Assembly (NCBI GenBank): GCA_900660155.1
Contig: CABFPE010000272.1
Span: 456,407-520,406 of the forward strand
DNA length: 64,000 bases
Source: Hofstenia miamia
Lineage: Eukaryota; Xenacoelomorpha; Acoela; Hofsteniidae
Reading direction: 5' to 3'
In this document: positions 41,279 to 54,309 of the stretch, one piece after another
Position numbering within the stretch: the stretch's first letter is position 1
Layout of the letters: each line of letters begins with the position of its first letter
Program-made: the position numbers and the translations under genes
The notes under the pieces: generated by a model
Database searches by the model: none
What the model was told of the DNA's origin: nothing
Seen by the model: the letters and a program-made list of their open reading frames with translations, nothing else

Positions 41279-41828
41279 GAAATTACTGTAAATGAGAAAC
41301 GAATCTAATGGCCAGCTTTTCTAAGAAATGTTAAATTGCTTGGACTTTTATCTTTACCATAGCCTTAAGTAGTTGCTTACATCAGTATAGACAACTGAAT
41401 AATAAAATTTTGAATCGATTATGTTTCGAAATAGTACTAATAGATAATGCTAGCAATAAACTGGGTATTGCTAGTACAAAGTTGGCCAATAATGTGAAGA
41501 GGTTAAAGAATATACGTACCATGATAAAAAAATAGAGTAATTTAGAATTAAGTCGTTAAGAAATTGCAAAAATTATTAATGATCGACATTGAAATTAATA
41601 AAAATAAAACACTCTAGGTGATTACGTATATTCATTGAATTTATTGAAGTTAAACAAACTTAAAGGAGAGATTATGATTTAAAATAATTACTACAAATAG
41701 CAAATATTTATGAATATCGGTAAAATATAAAATAACTTAGTTGATGCAAAGCTTTAACTTCGCACAAACACAAAAGAAAATAGATTTGAAAAAATAACAA
41801 ATTTTATAATAGAATTGTACACAGTCCT

Positions 41829-41996
41829 CTAAAATTCTGCCAAATGCAATCTATGCGTTCTGCGTTTCTTTAACTCTGTAAGAAGTGCTTGACGATATGC
41901 CTCGTATGACATGACAATATCTTCAAGATCTTTTTTATAAAGTTTCATTAACATCATTTGATAAGTTTCAAGATCATTGGTATTAAACAATTCCCA
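41829..41996 (-). CDS. sav: Second copy of the Salvador SARAH exon
   Basis: Exact repeat of 5111-5278 within duplicated block B. In transcription order it lies upstream of the WW exons (31-35.8 kb), so it cannot be the natural 3' end of the same transcript. It is either part of a partial gene duplication or an assembly duplicate. Confidence 0.9.
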   Translation of the reverse strand, partial: WELFNTNDLETYQMMLMKLYKKDLEDIVMSYEAYRQALLTELKKRRTHRLHLAEF

Positions 41997-42719
41997 CTAA
42001 AAATATCAAAGCATAAAGATCGTGCTAAATCATTGATTCACTATTCACAAATATTAAAATATTAAAATATTCCATTATTAATATCAATAATTGGTTTAAA
42101 ATTATTACATCACTGCAAACAACATAGTTATCCACGAAAACTCTCTAGAAAAAACTATTAAAACGCTTTCTTTAGATTACATTCTATGTTAGAAAAATCT
42201 AAATGCTGACATTAATTTGGCAGAAAGGTCTACTAAACTTGTAAAGCCAACTACTTTATAAATTATATTAATAACTTTTATTCGTTATCTACATTCTCAG
42301 TTCCGTTACTAAATGATAACCAAACACATACACATTAATCAATTCTAAAAATATCTGAAAAATGGATTTATTAACCAATTATCTTTGTTTACGCAAAGGG
42401 GTAAATTTTAGACTATTTTAGCAGGTGAAGCAGTTTGTAGTAGTAAGCTAGCCAAGCTCATACTGTGTCGATGTGAATAACACTCAGCTCTCCCTGGTTG
42501 AACGGCTTTATGAGCCTGCTATTGCAAAGGGGCTCATCTATGCTAGATAAAACTGTGGAACATGGAGATTAGTTTTCTAATGTCTAAGGCCAATGAGAAA
42601 CAAAGTTTCTTAATCAGCTATAATAATGGCTGCATATGGTTAGGTGCGACATGTAGTTATTATATTTTAATTCAAATATCTAAAACATAGTTCTTTTGGC
42701 ATTGAATTGCGATGACTAA

Positions 42720-43568
42720 TTGTACACTAAAATAATTAGAGGTTTTAAAAAATGTTGGTGGAGTGAAAAGCCTAATATTAGAGCAAATGCCTACTACTAC
42801 ATATGTGCATTGCAGCAGCCATACACTCAATTTAGTATAAATTCTACATGTTCAGTCCTTGAAATTAGAGAAATGTTTGATAACATTAAGAATTGCACGA
42901 AGCTTACTAATGATTCTGTGAAAAGACCAGAGTCGTCATTAGCATTGAAAAACCTGTGTGGTACAGCAATACTAACACACAATTCCTTGCCTTGAACATA
43001 TTGAAGATGACCGAAAAGCCAGTGACAAAGCTCGAATCATTTTAGCACTACAAACAATTAACAAAGATTTGGTATCAGCATTGGCATTCATAAATTGTAT
43101 CATCATGCCAATTTAAAATTGGCGAGCTGGAAATACGAATATTCATAACGCTATTGAATGGAAGGACTCAAATTACGGACCTTATGGTATTGTTATGAAA
43201 CTAAGTGAAAAACACCGAATTTCTTTGCAAACTCCTGGATTAAAAAATCGACAAAAATATCGTACAAATTTTCCTGCAGAAAATGCAGAAAAATAATTCA
43301 GAAGGGCAATCTGGTTTCCATATATTGCCGCTGCCGTGAAATCTTCACATTCACGATTTAATAAACATTTCATTATAATTTCCAAAATTGCTTAAAAGAT
43401 CCTATCAAAAATTTCATTATGTACCTTCTGTTTCTACCAAGAGATTTTAGGTCAACCTGAAAAGTTCCATCAATGACAAAATCTTTGCAATTTTGAAAAC
43501 TTTTATGAAAGGAAACCTCTAGAAGCACTTGATATTGTTCCAAACCGTAGAGTTTGTATATTCACTTT
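42720..43568 (+). pseudogene. hAT-type transposase remnant, second copy
   Basis: Identical to 6002-6850, carried along in duplicated block B. Not an independent insertion. Confidence 0.65.
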
Positions 43569-43911
43569 AACAATCACAAAGTTTATTTATACATAGGTAG
43601 AAATACTGTAACAATTATGTTCAGTACTTGTACATTTATTAAACAACATATTTGCAAGTATATATATTTACATGTGTAAGACACTACTCACATTAACACA
43701 TAGGTCTTAGACTTTTACATATAGACTAACTTGCTACACTTTAATTTTATAGTTATCATTAGAAACCAACAATTGCTTCAAATAAGAAATTTTTTGATCA
43801 ATATAATGCTAGTATTTGACAGGTTACCAAACATCAAAAAGCTGTTTCGAATTAATTGTACATTACCAGTAACGACATGCACAGCAGTGTAATGAAAATT
43901 ATCAAGTTATA

Positions 43912-44233
43912 TAGTTGGCTGCAAAAAAATGAGACTGAACACCTATTTTTTCAAGCTTTGGGGAAACGTATTGAGACGTTTTAGAGGAAAACTATAAAAA
44001 TAAAAGACAACGAGAATTTTGTGAACTTTAAAATGGTTAAACAAAAAAGTTAATTAATTAAACTGGTAATTCGTAATTATTTGAAAACACTTACCAAACA
44101 AATTGTTTTGGTTTGCAAAGTTTCTACTTGATTTCCTCGGAATGGAAACGTTGGAACAACTTGAAAACGGCTTTGCGACATCGCAAATTTCTCGATCAAC
44201 TTATTTTCGAAAGCTGAAAAAAAATCGACAAGG
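43912..44233 (+). mobile_element. Tc1-type DNA transposon, left end, diverged second copy
   Basis: Same TIR and TA site as 7194-7503 but with about nine differences in 310 bases (for example CTTTGGGG for CTTTGTGG and GATTTCCTC for GATTTCATC), whereas the flanking 7.2 kb is unchanged. It continues KKNRQG before the gap. The two left ends therefore come from different Tc1 copies although they appear at the same insertion site. Confidence 0.8.
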
Positions 44234-45233
44234 NNNNNNNNNNNNNNNNNNNNNNNNNNNNNNNNNNNNNNNNNNNNNNNNNNNNNNNNNNNNNNNNNNN
44301 NNNNNNNNNNNNNNNNNNNNNNNNNNNNNNNNNNNNNNNNNNNNNNNNNNNNNNNNNNNNNNNNNNNNNNNNNNNNNNNNNNNNNNNNNNNNNNNNNNNN
44401 NNNNNNNNNNNNNNNNNNNNNNNNNNNNNNNNNNNNNNNNNNNNNNNNNNNNNNNNNNNNNNNNNNNNNNNNNNNNNNNNNNNNNNNNNNNNNNNNNNNN
44501 NNNNNNNNNNNNNNNNNNNNNNNNNNNNNNNNNNNNNNNNNNNNNNNNNNNNNNNNNNNNNNNNNNNNNNNNNNNNNNNNNNNNNNNNNNNNNNNNNNNN
44601 NNNNNNNNNNNNNNNNNNNNNNNNNNNNNNNNNNNNNNNNNNNNNNNNNNNNNNNNNNNNNNNNNNNNNNNNNNNNNNNNNNNNNNNNNNNNNNNNNNNN
44701 NNNNNNNNNNNNNNNNNNNNNNNNNNNNNNNNNNNNNNNNNNNNNNNNNNNNNNNNNNNNNNNNNNNNNNNNNNNNNNNNNNNNNNNNNNNNNNNNNNNN
44801 NNNNNNNNNNNNNNNNNNNNNNNNNNNNNNNNNNNNNNNNNNNNNNNNNNNNNNNNNNNNNNNNNNNNNNNNNNNNNNNNNNNNNNNNNNNNNNNNNNNN
44901 NNNNNNNNNNNNNNNNNNNNNNNNNNNNNNNNNNNNNNNNNNNNNNNNNNNNNNNNNNNNNNNNNNNNNNNNNNNNNNNNNNNNNNNNNNNNNNNNNNNN
45001 NNNNNNNNNNNNNNNNNNNNNNNNNNNNNNNNNNNNNNNNNNNNNNNNNNNNNNNNNNNNNNNNNNNNNNNNNNNNNNNNNNNNNNNNNNNNNNNNNNNN
45101 NNNNNNNNNNNNNNNNNNNNNNNNNNNNNNNNNNNNNNNNNNNNNNNNNNNNNNNNNNNNNNNNNNNNNNNNNNNNNNNNNNNNNNNNNNNNNNNNNNNN
45201 NNNNNNNNNNNNNNNNNNNNNNNNNNNNNNNNN
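44234..45233. other. Assembly gap, 1000 N
   Basis: Placeholder between the second Tc1 left end and repeat X copy 2. Confidence 0.99.
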
Positions 45234-45234
45234 G

Positions 45235-45795
45235 GGAACTTATCAAATTTCAGTTAATTTATCAATAGTGCAGCAATTATAGATTATCATTGTCATCTCA
45301 ACTTTTTGTTCTTTAAAATAATTCATTACAAATTTATTAATAGTGTAATTCTTTAATTCATTACTTTATTGTATTTGTATCCTTTTTGTTTATTTTACAT
45401 TTGCATGATTTGTTGTTAACTCCATTACTTTTCTAATGAACAATGTAGGCAATATTGACAATACATTTTCAAATATAAAACAGCATTTTTTCCAAATACT
45501 GCTTATTAATATTACTATATAGAATTGCTAGCTATTCAGTTTTTGAGAGAGATATTTTGTTCTCACTCTTAATGTGATTTGCTTGCATTGACAGTTCTTC
45601 ATTATATTCTACTAATATTTGTTTTCAAAAAACTTTTTATTGAATAAAATCATTAACAACCCTTTTTCACTTAAATTAAATCCATTCCAAAAATTTATAA
45701 TTATAATTTGGCTATTTGACAGTGACTAGTCATTGGTGGATGATGCTGTTGGCTGAAAGATCCTGACACTGTCACTTGGGGACCTTCCTGTGCTT
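45235..45795. repeat. Dispersed repeat X, copy 2
   Basis: Counterpart of 22748-23350, lacking 42 bp near 45373. Unlike copy 1, its sequence continues past the shared TCCTGTGCTT into unique DNA. Confidence 0.85.
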
Positions 45796-46172
45796 ATTTT
45801 TTTCATTTTATGTTAATAAATCAATTTTACTATTTCATCCTCTGTGTGATATAATGATGACATGGTTTTCAAGAGTAGTTCAGTGGTGCTGTTAATTATT
45901 GTCTCCTCAATTATGTAGCATGTGTTTTTGCTCACTTAACTTTGTGAGGGAAATGAATTCTAAAATTGCAAACAAATTGCAGGAAAAATTCAAAGCTGGT
46001 ATAAATATGAATAATGATACAAACACAGACAATTGATTTTAGTTCAACAAAACTGTGTTCATTTTCTATCAGAATTTAATTAAGTATTTTATTGCTATAA
46101 CTGAGGAAGTTACCAGGAATTATTTGGGAGATTCCTAATCTGATCTAGGGCTTTCACATGTCTCTCTCATAG
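45796..46172. other. Short unique stretch left of gypsy element 1
   Basis: No gene recognised. The last two dozen bases, read on the minus strand, give SYERDM, matching the pol position of the related element where element 1 inserted. This stretch may therefore begin with a sliver of element 2, though homology fades quickly. Confidence 0.4.
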
Positions 46173-47103
46173 TGTAGAATTGTGGGCTGTAATTATACTA
46201 GAAACTCATTGACTCTGCAGAAGGTTGAACATAGAAATGACAGCCCTGATTCTGGGGGAAACAGGTAAATAGAAAATAAACTCATATAAACATTGGTAAT
46301 TCATCCAAGTATTTGATACTTTAGGTATTTCGTTCCAAGATGACCAACTAACATGGCTTCCAGCTGAAGTGGAATCTTTAGAAACATTTTAGTGCTCAAC
46401 TAGTGCATGGTGCTACCCTATTTGTCTCACTTATTAATTTCTATCTCTTAGTAAAGTAAACGTCACATTTTCATTGTTAGTTCTCAGCTCACTAAATAAT
46501 AGTCTGTAATTACCAGACATTCATGCTAGCCAACGGCATGGTATCATCACAGTGTATTCAAAATATAAGTGCATGTACATGTTGAATCAAATGAGAGGCT
46601 TATTATTTCCTTAACCATACCCGTATCTGTAACCTAATGAGTCCACAATTTGGGCTGGGAAGATCTAATGATTGCCAGGAGCTACGTGTCGCCCTGTGCC
46701 TTCAGCAAGCACTCCCAAATTGTCGCCGAGCTTAAACAATTATTCTCATAATTAAAATATACCAAGTAAAGTAACGGAGAGAACAGTAATTGAAGCTAGA
46801 TAAAATCTATTAACATTTCTCAACAATGTTTCTCATTTTATACAAGGTTACAACAATAAATAACTACCTGTCTTAGTTTACAATCACAGTTAATCATTCG
46901 TTGTTCATGTTATTATTTTCCCTCGCAAATCAAATTCAATTTGAGCAGCACATTTAGCACCATCTAGGGGACATGAGTTCTTTTCGTAAACCTATGCTCG
47001 AAATAACTAAAATAAAATAATGCTGACGTCATATTGACGTTAATACAAAACGAAATAAAATCAACTAAATAATAATCACGAAATTTCCCTGAGTGACTCT
47101 ACA
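46173..47103 (-). repeat. Element 1, 3' LTR
   Basis: 931 bp, TG...CA ends within the short inverted repeat TGTAGA/TCTACA. The polypurine tract abuts it at 47104. Confidence 0.93.
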
Positions 47104-47115
47104 TGCCCCCCTTGC
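47104..47115 (-). promoter_or_regulatory. Element 1 polypurine tract
   Basis: On the minus strand AAGGGGGGCA lies immediately before the 3' LTR, the expected plus-strand priming site. Confidence 0.75.
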
Positions 47116-50100
47116 TCAAATTAATTTGGCGGGTAACAGGTGGAGAGTAGAACCTGACACTATGCATTGAGTAGCCATCACCATTTCCATCGCAAGTTCA
47201 CCTTCCCATTGTTCCAATTCAGCATACTGTGGCTCACGTGATAATTGCATTAAGACCTCCCTCTGGGTAACTACTTCATCTTTCAGCTTGAAATAGTGGA
47301 TTGTCGGCAACCTGTTGCTGATGGGACAATTTTTCTGTAAGTTGTTTAAGCAATGAGTGAAGGTATCATGAAATCTTTTGTAGAGGAGAAATCCTTTCAT
47401 AGTGATCATTAATGTCATTAATGCATCAGTGTCAGAGGTGTGAGCATCCTCTGATCAAATCCGGGTGTCAGGGTAGAAATGTTAAAATACTTCTCACAAG
47501 GACCCCATACAGGTCGCATGATCCATGAATAAGGAGCAGAACTCCTGTACCTGACTTAGCATCATCTCGTCAGGATCAGAAACGTCAGCGTGAAGCATTG
47601 TGATTATTTCAATACGTTTCGTCACATCATAATATCTTGTTGTCGTTTCTACGTTATTGATCCACATAAGATCTCCAGCAGCTTGAAAAAGAATTAGCAC
47701 TCGAGGATCAGTAGTTCATATGACATCATGGATCTTCCTCAATTGTTCACTAATGGCAGTTCCTTTATTAAAGACATTGCAGATTGTTAGCTTCCCATCT
47801 AGAAAAATTCTCTCCTTATTATCCCCAGATAATAACTTGCCACGTGCTGACTTGTATTCGTCAGATCTCATCATTTTATTCACTGCAGCAGTGGTACTTA
47901 CGTAGTTCATCTTATCAGGAAAGTTGACTGAAATTTTTTTCTTGTTCTTCTTCACTCGCCATTTTGGTTGAATCAGCGGAGTCTCCACACAGGGGGGTGG
48001 GATACATAACAAATTTTCCTTCCGAATGTGATTCTCTAAATTGGCAAATTGACACTTAGTCTGTAAACTGGCGGTTCCAATGGTCACAGGATAATTCATC
48101 TGTGCATGCTTAATTGTGTCCCAGAATCGATTCCTTAATCCAGATTCACGTAACTCCTCTATTTGCTTGGTTGAAATCTTTACTCGAGCAGTGGTGCATT
48201 CTACGTCCAAAGCTACTTGTCGCCCTGGAGATTGAAGAATGACCAGCTCTTCTTTCGAAAACATTTCAGTTAAACACCATTTCATCATGCCCAGAACATC
48301 CTTTTCAGTGTTTTCAACTAGTATTCTCTCTTGAACCGTTAACCCTGTATCAAAATCAGCTGGATCATGCTCTACCATGAGGATCCTCTCGTTTTCAGTA
48401 ATGGACCATTGAGGTGTAGGTTTAGGTGATCCTCCAAATTTCTCTAAGTTCACCTTCTCAATGAGATCTCGTATGTGGGGAGATAATTGCACTGATGACG
48501 TAGCCAATAATTCTTCCTCTCTGAAAAACTGCTCTGGGGTCTTCATGACCTGCTCAAATATGGTAATAGGAATTATTCTCCCTTCTTTCTTAACTCGTCT
48601 GGCGGATTCTGCGAATTGTCCATATCCACACTCTGGATAAGAGATCTGGTGTCCATCAAAGAATTTTTCATTCTTTTCTATCACTTCTCTCATTCTTATT
48701 AAATCCAAAAACTTTTTCATGGAACCAGGTTTCCTTTCAATTAATCTTTTGGTGCTTAACGGTGCATTCTCTGAAGAAAAGATGGCAAACTTAGTCTTGG
48801 CAGTGGCTCCCCAAATATACTTTTTCATAGTCTCGGAGAAAATATTTATGTCCGACTGACAAATTCCCAATCCATTACTAATCAAAATAATCGACATTTT
48901 TCCAGTTGTACTACTCGCCCCCACCAGTTGGGCATAATATTTTTCGTAGTGATCCATTGCTCAGTTGGTTTTACATGGTGATGATGGTGGCACGCATTTG
49001 TGTAGTAGCCAATTTTTTACCTTCCATGATAATGGACAGATTGCAATTTCGTGGACAGCTGTTTTTGACATAGATTTCCATTTGTTTTGATCAATCAGTA
49101 ATGTTATGTGGGGGTCTCTTGTCAGATAAATGGACAAAATCCAGATGGCACCTCTTGTGTAAATATCGGGTACTCTATCTTCCGAAAATAACATTGCTTT
49201 GAAATTTTTCTGATCCTGAATCTCGTAAGAAAATTTTATTTCTCGTAACACTCTTTTGACTGACGTATGATAGTGGGAGCTAGGGCTTTCGATGTGGATG
49301 TTGGGCCAGTCTGACTCGGGGTTTTTTGTGGCTTTTATCTCTGTCCATATGTCTTGGATCTCTTGTAAAGTTTTAACACTTTGAGCAAACGCAAAGCTGA
49401 CCTCATGTCTGTTATGTTGTGTAGCATGGTAACGTTAAGCAGTTTCAAAGTTTGTGCCTGCAATATGGTATCAATTATTAGTTTTTTATCCACAGCAAGT
49501 TTATGGGAAGGGATTTTTTCACATAACAAAAGATCTGTGAGTAATAGTTTTGTAACCGATGGTACATGAGAGTTTGGCATTGAAGTCTGACTGTAGTAAG
49601 ATCTATAGAGAATGAGGAAATTTTCCATTCTGTAATGTAAGCTTTCAACCGCCTCAGGGATGTTGTCCTCATATTCTTCTCAGAGAACTATGACTAGACG
49701 TATTCCTTCAACTTTGGCTATCCAGTACGCAATTTCTATCTGCTCCATTATGTTTTCATCTTGAACTTCATGAATTCTCAAAAAATAGATGACCAACAGG
49801 TTTGGGAAATCAATATTTACTGATTCAAAGCTTCGTATGGTACTGCCACTATTTAAAAACTTACAGAGGTTATGTATATGAAAATCTTCATCGAAAGAGA
49901 CATGTACTGTGCTTCGCCAATATAACCGGCTGATTTCTTCAAGCATGCTGGAATCGTAACAGATAATACAATTTATCAGTGGACGTTTTTCAGTGTCAAT
50001 GATGAATGGTATTATATCGATTGAACAACTTAACTTTTTGGTGTTGTAGGTCCATTGTAATTGATTCTGAGTAGCCTCGGAAATGTCATCACGAATATAA

Positions 50101-50600
50101 TGCACTGCTCGACGTGGAGCTATAAAATAAGGGTGTAATGTATCTGCACCAACTGTGGACATCCTTTTCTTGCGTTCTTCCATTTTCTGAGACCTAACTG
50201 AGGACGTAACGGAAGTATCTGAGGTTGAGGGGGCTATCGAATCACTCTTAGGGGATATATTTACAGGTTGAATTGCACTAAAAGGGGTACGTAAAGTTTC
50301 AAGTTTTAAAGTTTTAGAAGTTGATTGTGCCAGCTCTGCTTGCGCGCATGGAGGTATTTATACCCCCATGGAGTAGCGAGATGAGGACGGTGTAGATGCT
50401 ATCTGCTCACCTAAGCGTGGAGCTACGTATCGCCCACACGGTATAGGGTTCTCCTCAGCACCTTCATGTCGTCCTCGTTTATGAGCCTCATCGCGCGTGG
50501 ATGAGGATGAACCATTGTGACTACCCTCCATCTTTCGTCTCACTCTGCGACAACGGGACGGAGGAGCTGGCGACTCGCATTTCTTCCCTATTGGTTTCAT
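47116..50600 (-). pseudogene. Element 1 extra 3' region of unknown function (fossil)
   Basis: About 3.4 kb between integrase and the polypurine tract with long minus-strand open stretches, notably 47716-48957 (413 codons), 49680-50183 and 50358-50600. It is where an env would lie, but I see no signal peptide, membrane anchor, cysteine-rich ectodomain or fusion motif. Instead there are a basic, Ser-rich start (KKCESPAPPSRCRRVRRK), alternating hydrophobic strands (LLVIYFLRI, MSIILISNGLGI) and a lysine-rich stretch (WRVKKNKKKISV). The family is not recognised. Some breaks are present. Confidence 0.6.
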
Positions 50601-51690
50601 TCCTAAACATAATGTTAAGGTCCCAAATATTGGGATCGTAAGTTTGATTAACTCTAGTGCGCCTTGAAGGCAAAACTCGTGAACTACAATTATCTATTAT
50701 TTCAGGTTCAAAATCAGTATCATCTAAGCTTTCCTCAGCAAATTCTGTTAAGTTATCATAAGTGGCGTATTCATCAACACCATTATCAATTAAAGTATAT
50801 TCGTTATTGTCATCGATGATGACATTTTCAATGTCCTTAATTGCTCGTTTTAATCTCTGGAAGTGTACAGTTCTCCCGTTACTAAGTGTATAGGTGTTAT
50901 GGTCGAGCACTTTCTCTATTGTGAATGGTCCCTGCCAATTGTTGGCTAATTTCCTGACTTGATTGTGATCAGTTGTGACACGTGGCAAATATGCGAATAC
51001 TTTATCACCACGATGGTGAGCTTCGCCATATAATTTTTTATTAAATGTTCGCTTCTGCCTGATGCAGGACTGGTTAGTATTATGAACTATAGTTAAATGA
51101 ATTTCTTGCATGTCACTTAATAGTTGGTTTACATATCTTTCTAGTGTTATTTCAGAATAGTTCGGGTACATCATAGACAGAGAAGTTAAAGCTTCACGCC
51201 CAAACATGGCTTTGAAGGGACTTATCCCAGTGGTTGAGTGAACTGAGGTATTGTAAAAAAATTCGACACCCTCTATTACTCGTCGCCAGTTTTTTCCTGC
51301 TGCTCGTGATACCGCAACTCTAATCAATTTTATCAGAGTTCTGTTTAATCGCTCCACAAGTCCATTTGCTTGAGGGTGGTATGCAGTAGTGAAATCATGT
51401 AGTATTTCCAATTCGGTCATAAGAGTTTTCATTAGATTACTTTCGAATTGCGGACCACGATCTGACACCAAACGAGACATAGGACCATACTTTAATATCC
51501 ACTCTTTTAATATTTTATCGGCTACTTTTTCGGCAAGTGTGCTGTCCATGGGAATGATTCGGGCGTACTTAGTGAAATGATCTACGAGTACTAAGAGATA
51601 TTGAAATCCCTCACTATCGTGAGACAGCTGTTCCAAATCGATGTGGACAATCTCATTTGGGCTTGTTGCAGCATGACATTCTAGTTTGGC
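50521..51690 (-). pseudogene. Element 1 integrase core and C-terminus (fossil)
   Basis: Integrase catalytic domain with LVLVDHFTKYARIIPM (first Asp), VSDRGPQFES (second Asp) and ANGLVERLNRTL (Glu). It is followed by a GPF-type module (NWQGPFTIEKVLDHNTYTL then VHFQRLKR) and an acidic tail. This GPY/F module is found in several gypsy lineages. Confidence 0.88.
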
Positions 51691-54309
51691 TCATTGTTCT
51701 TGAAAATGAGCAGAATTGTTTAGCAGACATTTCTTACATTTATCAATCACGTCTTGCACAGTTGCTCTGATACCAATAGTGACATTTCGAGAATTGAATG
51801 TCTTTTCAGTTTGAATTATGCCTAAGTGACCTTTCTCATGCACTCTCCTCACGAGATCTCGTTTGAAGTATTCTGGTATAGCAAGACGGTTGTTTCGACT
51901 TTTTACATATAGGAGACCTTTCGTCGTTGTTGCCCAATTGTATAGATTGTAATATCTTACTGCCGTTGGTGAGAGAGGGAAAAAGGGGTCCTTCAGTCTC
52001 TTCATAATGTCAGATAAAATAAGATCGTTTTGTTGGTGTTTGATAATCTCATCCTCGGATATTTCTTCTCGGATTAGGATCAGCAGAATTTCTTTTCCAT
52101 TCCGATCAGCATTTATTTCGGGGATTAATTCATACTCTGTGTGGGGTATGAATGCAAACGGAACTTTTTCCCCAGCTGGCTTCTTTAAATCTCGTTCATA
52201 GCTTGGCAGCGTGGTCCAATAATCGGCGTTCAAATGTAAACGTCCAGGGCGATGCTTGATAGAAAATGAAAAGTCGTTGAGGTATTCTATCCACCTGGCT
52301 ACTATATTGGATCGATCTCCTGAAAACTTCTTAAGCCAAGCCAGCGCGCTGTTGTTGGTGCGTACTATGAATTTCCTCCCTAGAATGAAATACCGAAACT
52401 TCTTTAGCGACTCTACTAATGCTAACATTTCGCATTTAGTGGCACCGTAGTTTTTCTCAGCAGCTCGTAACTTTCTGCTGAAGTACTGAACTGGACATTC
52501 AATTCCCTTTATTTCTTGGCTCAATACACTTCTAATGGCGACAGACTTAATCCCTTCCAATGCTTTGTACTCATTCCACGGCCATTTTAATTCATTGGAT
52601 TTTTTCAGTAGATCAGGGAGGAACATTCCGTAATAATTCAGAAATCCCGTTAGCCTTTGTATGTCTTTTCTACTCTGAGGTGTTTCAATTCGTTCTAGAA
52701 ACTGTTTTGCATTGGTCTTAATCGATATCCGTCCATTTTTGATCACTCTACCTAGAAATGTAACTTTAATCTGCGCTAGAGAGCATTTATTCCCGTTCAC
52801 CTTGAGACCAGCATTCTGCAATAACTCCAAGGTTCTCTGTAATTTCTCTAAATGTTCATCGAACATATGGCTGGCAACCAGGATGTCATCGATGTATGCG
52901 GAAATCCCTGGTTCAAGAATATTAGAATTATTAGTTAATACTTTTGTAACATAGTGCTGAAAACTGGCAGGCGCATTACATAACCCGAATGCCATATATT
53001 TCCATTCGTAGAGACCGTAGGGTGTAATAAATGCGGTTTTCGGAATGTCGGATTGGCGCATCGGTACCTGCCAATAGGCCTTACATAGATCAAGGCAAGA
53101 GAAGAACTTATACTTGCTGGCATCATATAGGAGATCTTCAATTCGAGGTAGTGGGTAAGCATCTTTAATAGTGATGTCATTCAGTTTCCGGAAATCAATA
53201 CAAAGCCGAAATTTTTCCCCTTGTCTAATGAACACAGTGGGGGCTGCATAGGGACTATTACTTCCCTGAATAATTCCACTTTCTATTAAATCTTTAAGAA
53301 TTTTTTCATATTCTGCCTTTAGGTTTTCCGGAACTCGGCGGACAGGTAGACGGATGGGCTTCTCCTGCTTTAATTCAATCGCATGCTCTTCTCCAATTGC
53401 CTGCCCCACGCTGATTGTACCATAGTTAAAGACTTCACTTTTGCTACGCAATATCGAGATAAGGGACTTCTTCTCACTGTCATTTAGATGCAAATGGGTC
53501 TCATTGTTCACAGTGGGGATTTTAACGGTCGGCGAATCTTCGAGATCATGAATGGCAGTACAGATCAATAAACATGAAGTCTCGACACTTTCAACCCGAA
53601 CTGGCACACCGATTATTTGGAGATCAGATTCATTGAATCTCACTGGACGTGTTGATCCATTCAAAATAGTAACGTACGTTTTTCCTGAGGTCACCTTGCA
53701 CAAGTCGGGTGAAAAAGAGATACCTTTGATATATTTGCCCCTCTGGCCCGCGATCATCACATCACCATTAGTTTCCAAATTCGAGAACACGGCTACTCTA
53801 GTCCAATGTTTAGCTTCCAAATAAACAGGCTCCTTTAAATTAAACACAACTTCACGCTCTGGAATTGTAGCTAGCTGCGTAGCTTCTTGGTCTTTTATAG
53901 ATATGGTGTTATTCTTATAATTGATTACACATGAATTTTTTTCCAAAAAATCATTACCCAAAATCAAGTCATACGGAAGCTGATGATTAGCAGTATCAAT
54001 GACAATTAGATCTGCTTCGAACTGTTCGGTACGAATCTTGAATGCAGCATTCTTTAATTTCCCTTTCAAGGATATTGCATTTCCTGAGGCATCGATAAGT
54101 TTAATGTTGGCTGAAGAATTGATGGAATCACGGGTAAAACAGATATCCTTGCAACATTCGTCACTGATGATTGATGCTGCAGCTCCGGTGTCAATAGTAG
54201 CATTAATAATTCTTCCGTTCATTTCCACAGGAATTAGGTTCTTCCTTATCATATTAGTGATCACTAATACGTCCTGTGCGCGTTTTGAGGGAGTCGGCGC
54301 TCCCGTCAA
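51691..54309 (-). pseudogene. Element 1 pol: protease, RT, RNase H, integrase start (fossil)
   Basis: An 872-codon frame. Order from the N-terminus: aspartic protease with DTGAAASIIS (about residue 42) and DLILGNDFL; RT with FRLCIDFRKLN, LDLCKAYWQVPM, AFGLCNAPASFQ and the active site YIDDILVAS; an RNase H-like part with VQYFSRKL, EMLALVESLKKFRYFI and TNNSALAWL; and the zinc-binding N-terminus of integrase (HEKGHLG...CKKC). Order and motifs are those of Ty3/gypsy. Confidence 0.9.

Larger units (their letters stand above)
36719..43911. repeat. Large duplicated block, copy B
   Basis: Second copy of the block at 1-7193, same orientation, abrupt left border after 36718. It places a second Salvador SARAH exon upstream of the Salvador WW exons, an order that makes no sense for one gene. 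Either this is a recent segmental duplication or, more likely, one contig end was placed twice during scaffolding. See the findings for the Tc1-junction argument. Confidence 0.95.

Noticed and set aside
47716-48957. Envelope gene of the gypsy element
   Set aside because: No signal peptide, membrane anchor or cysteine pattern; called unknown instead.
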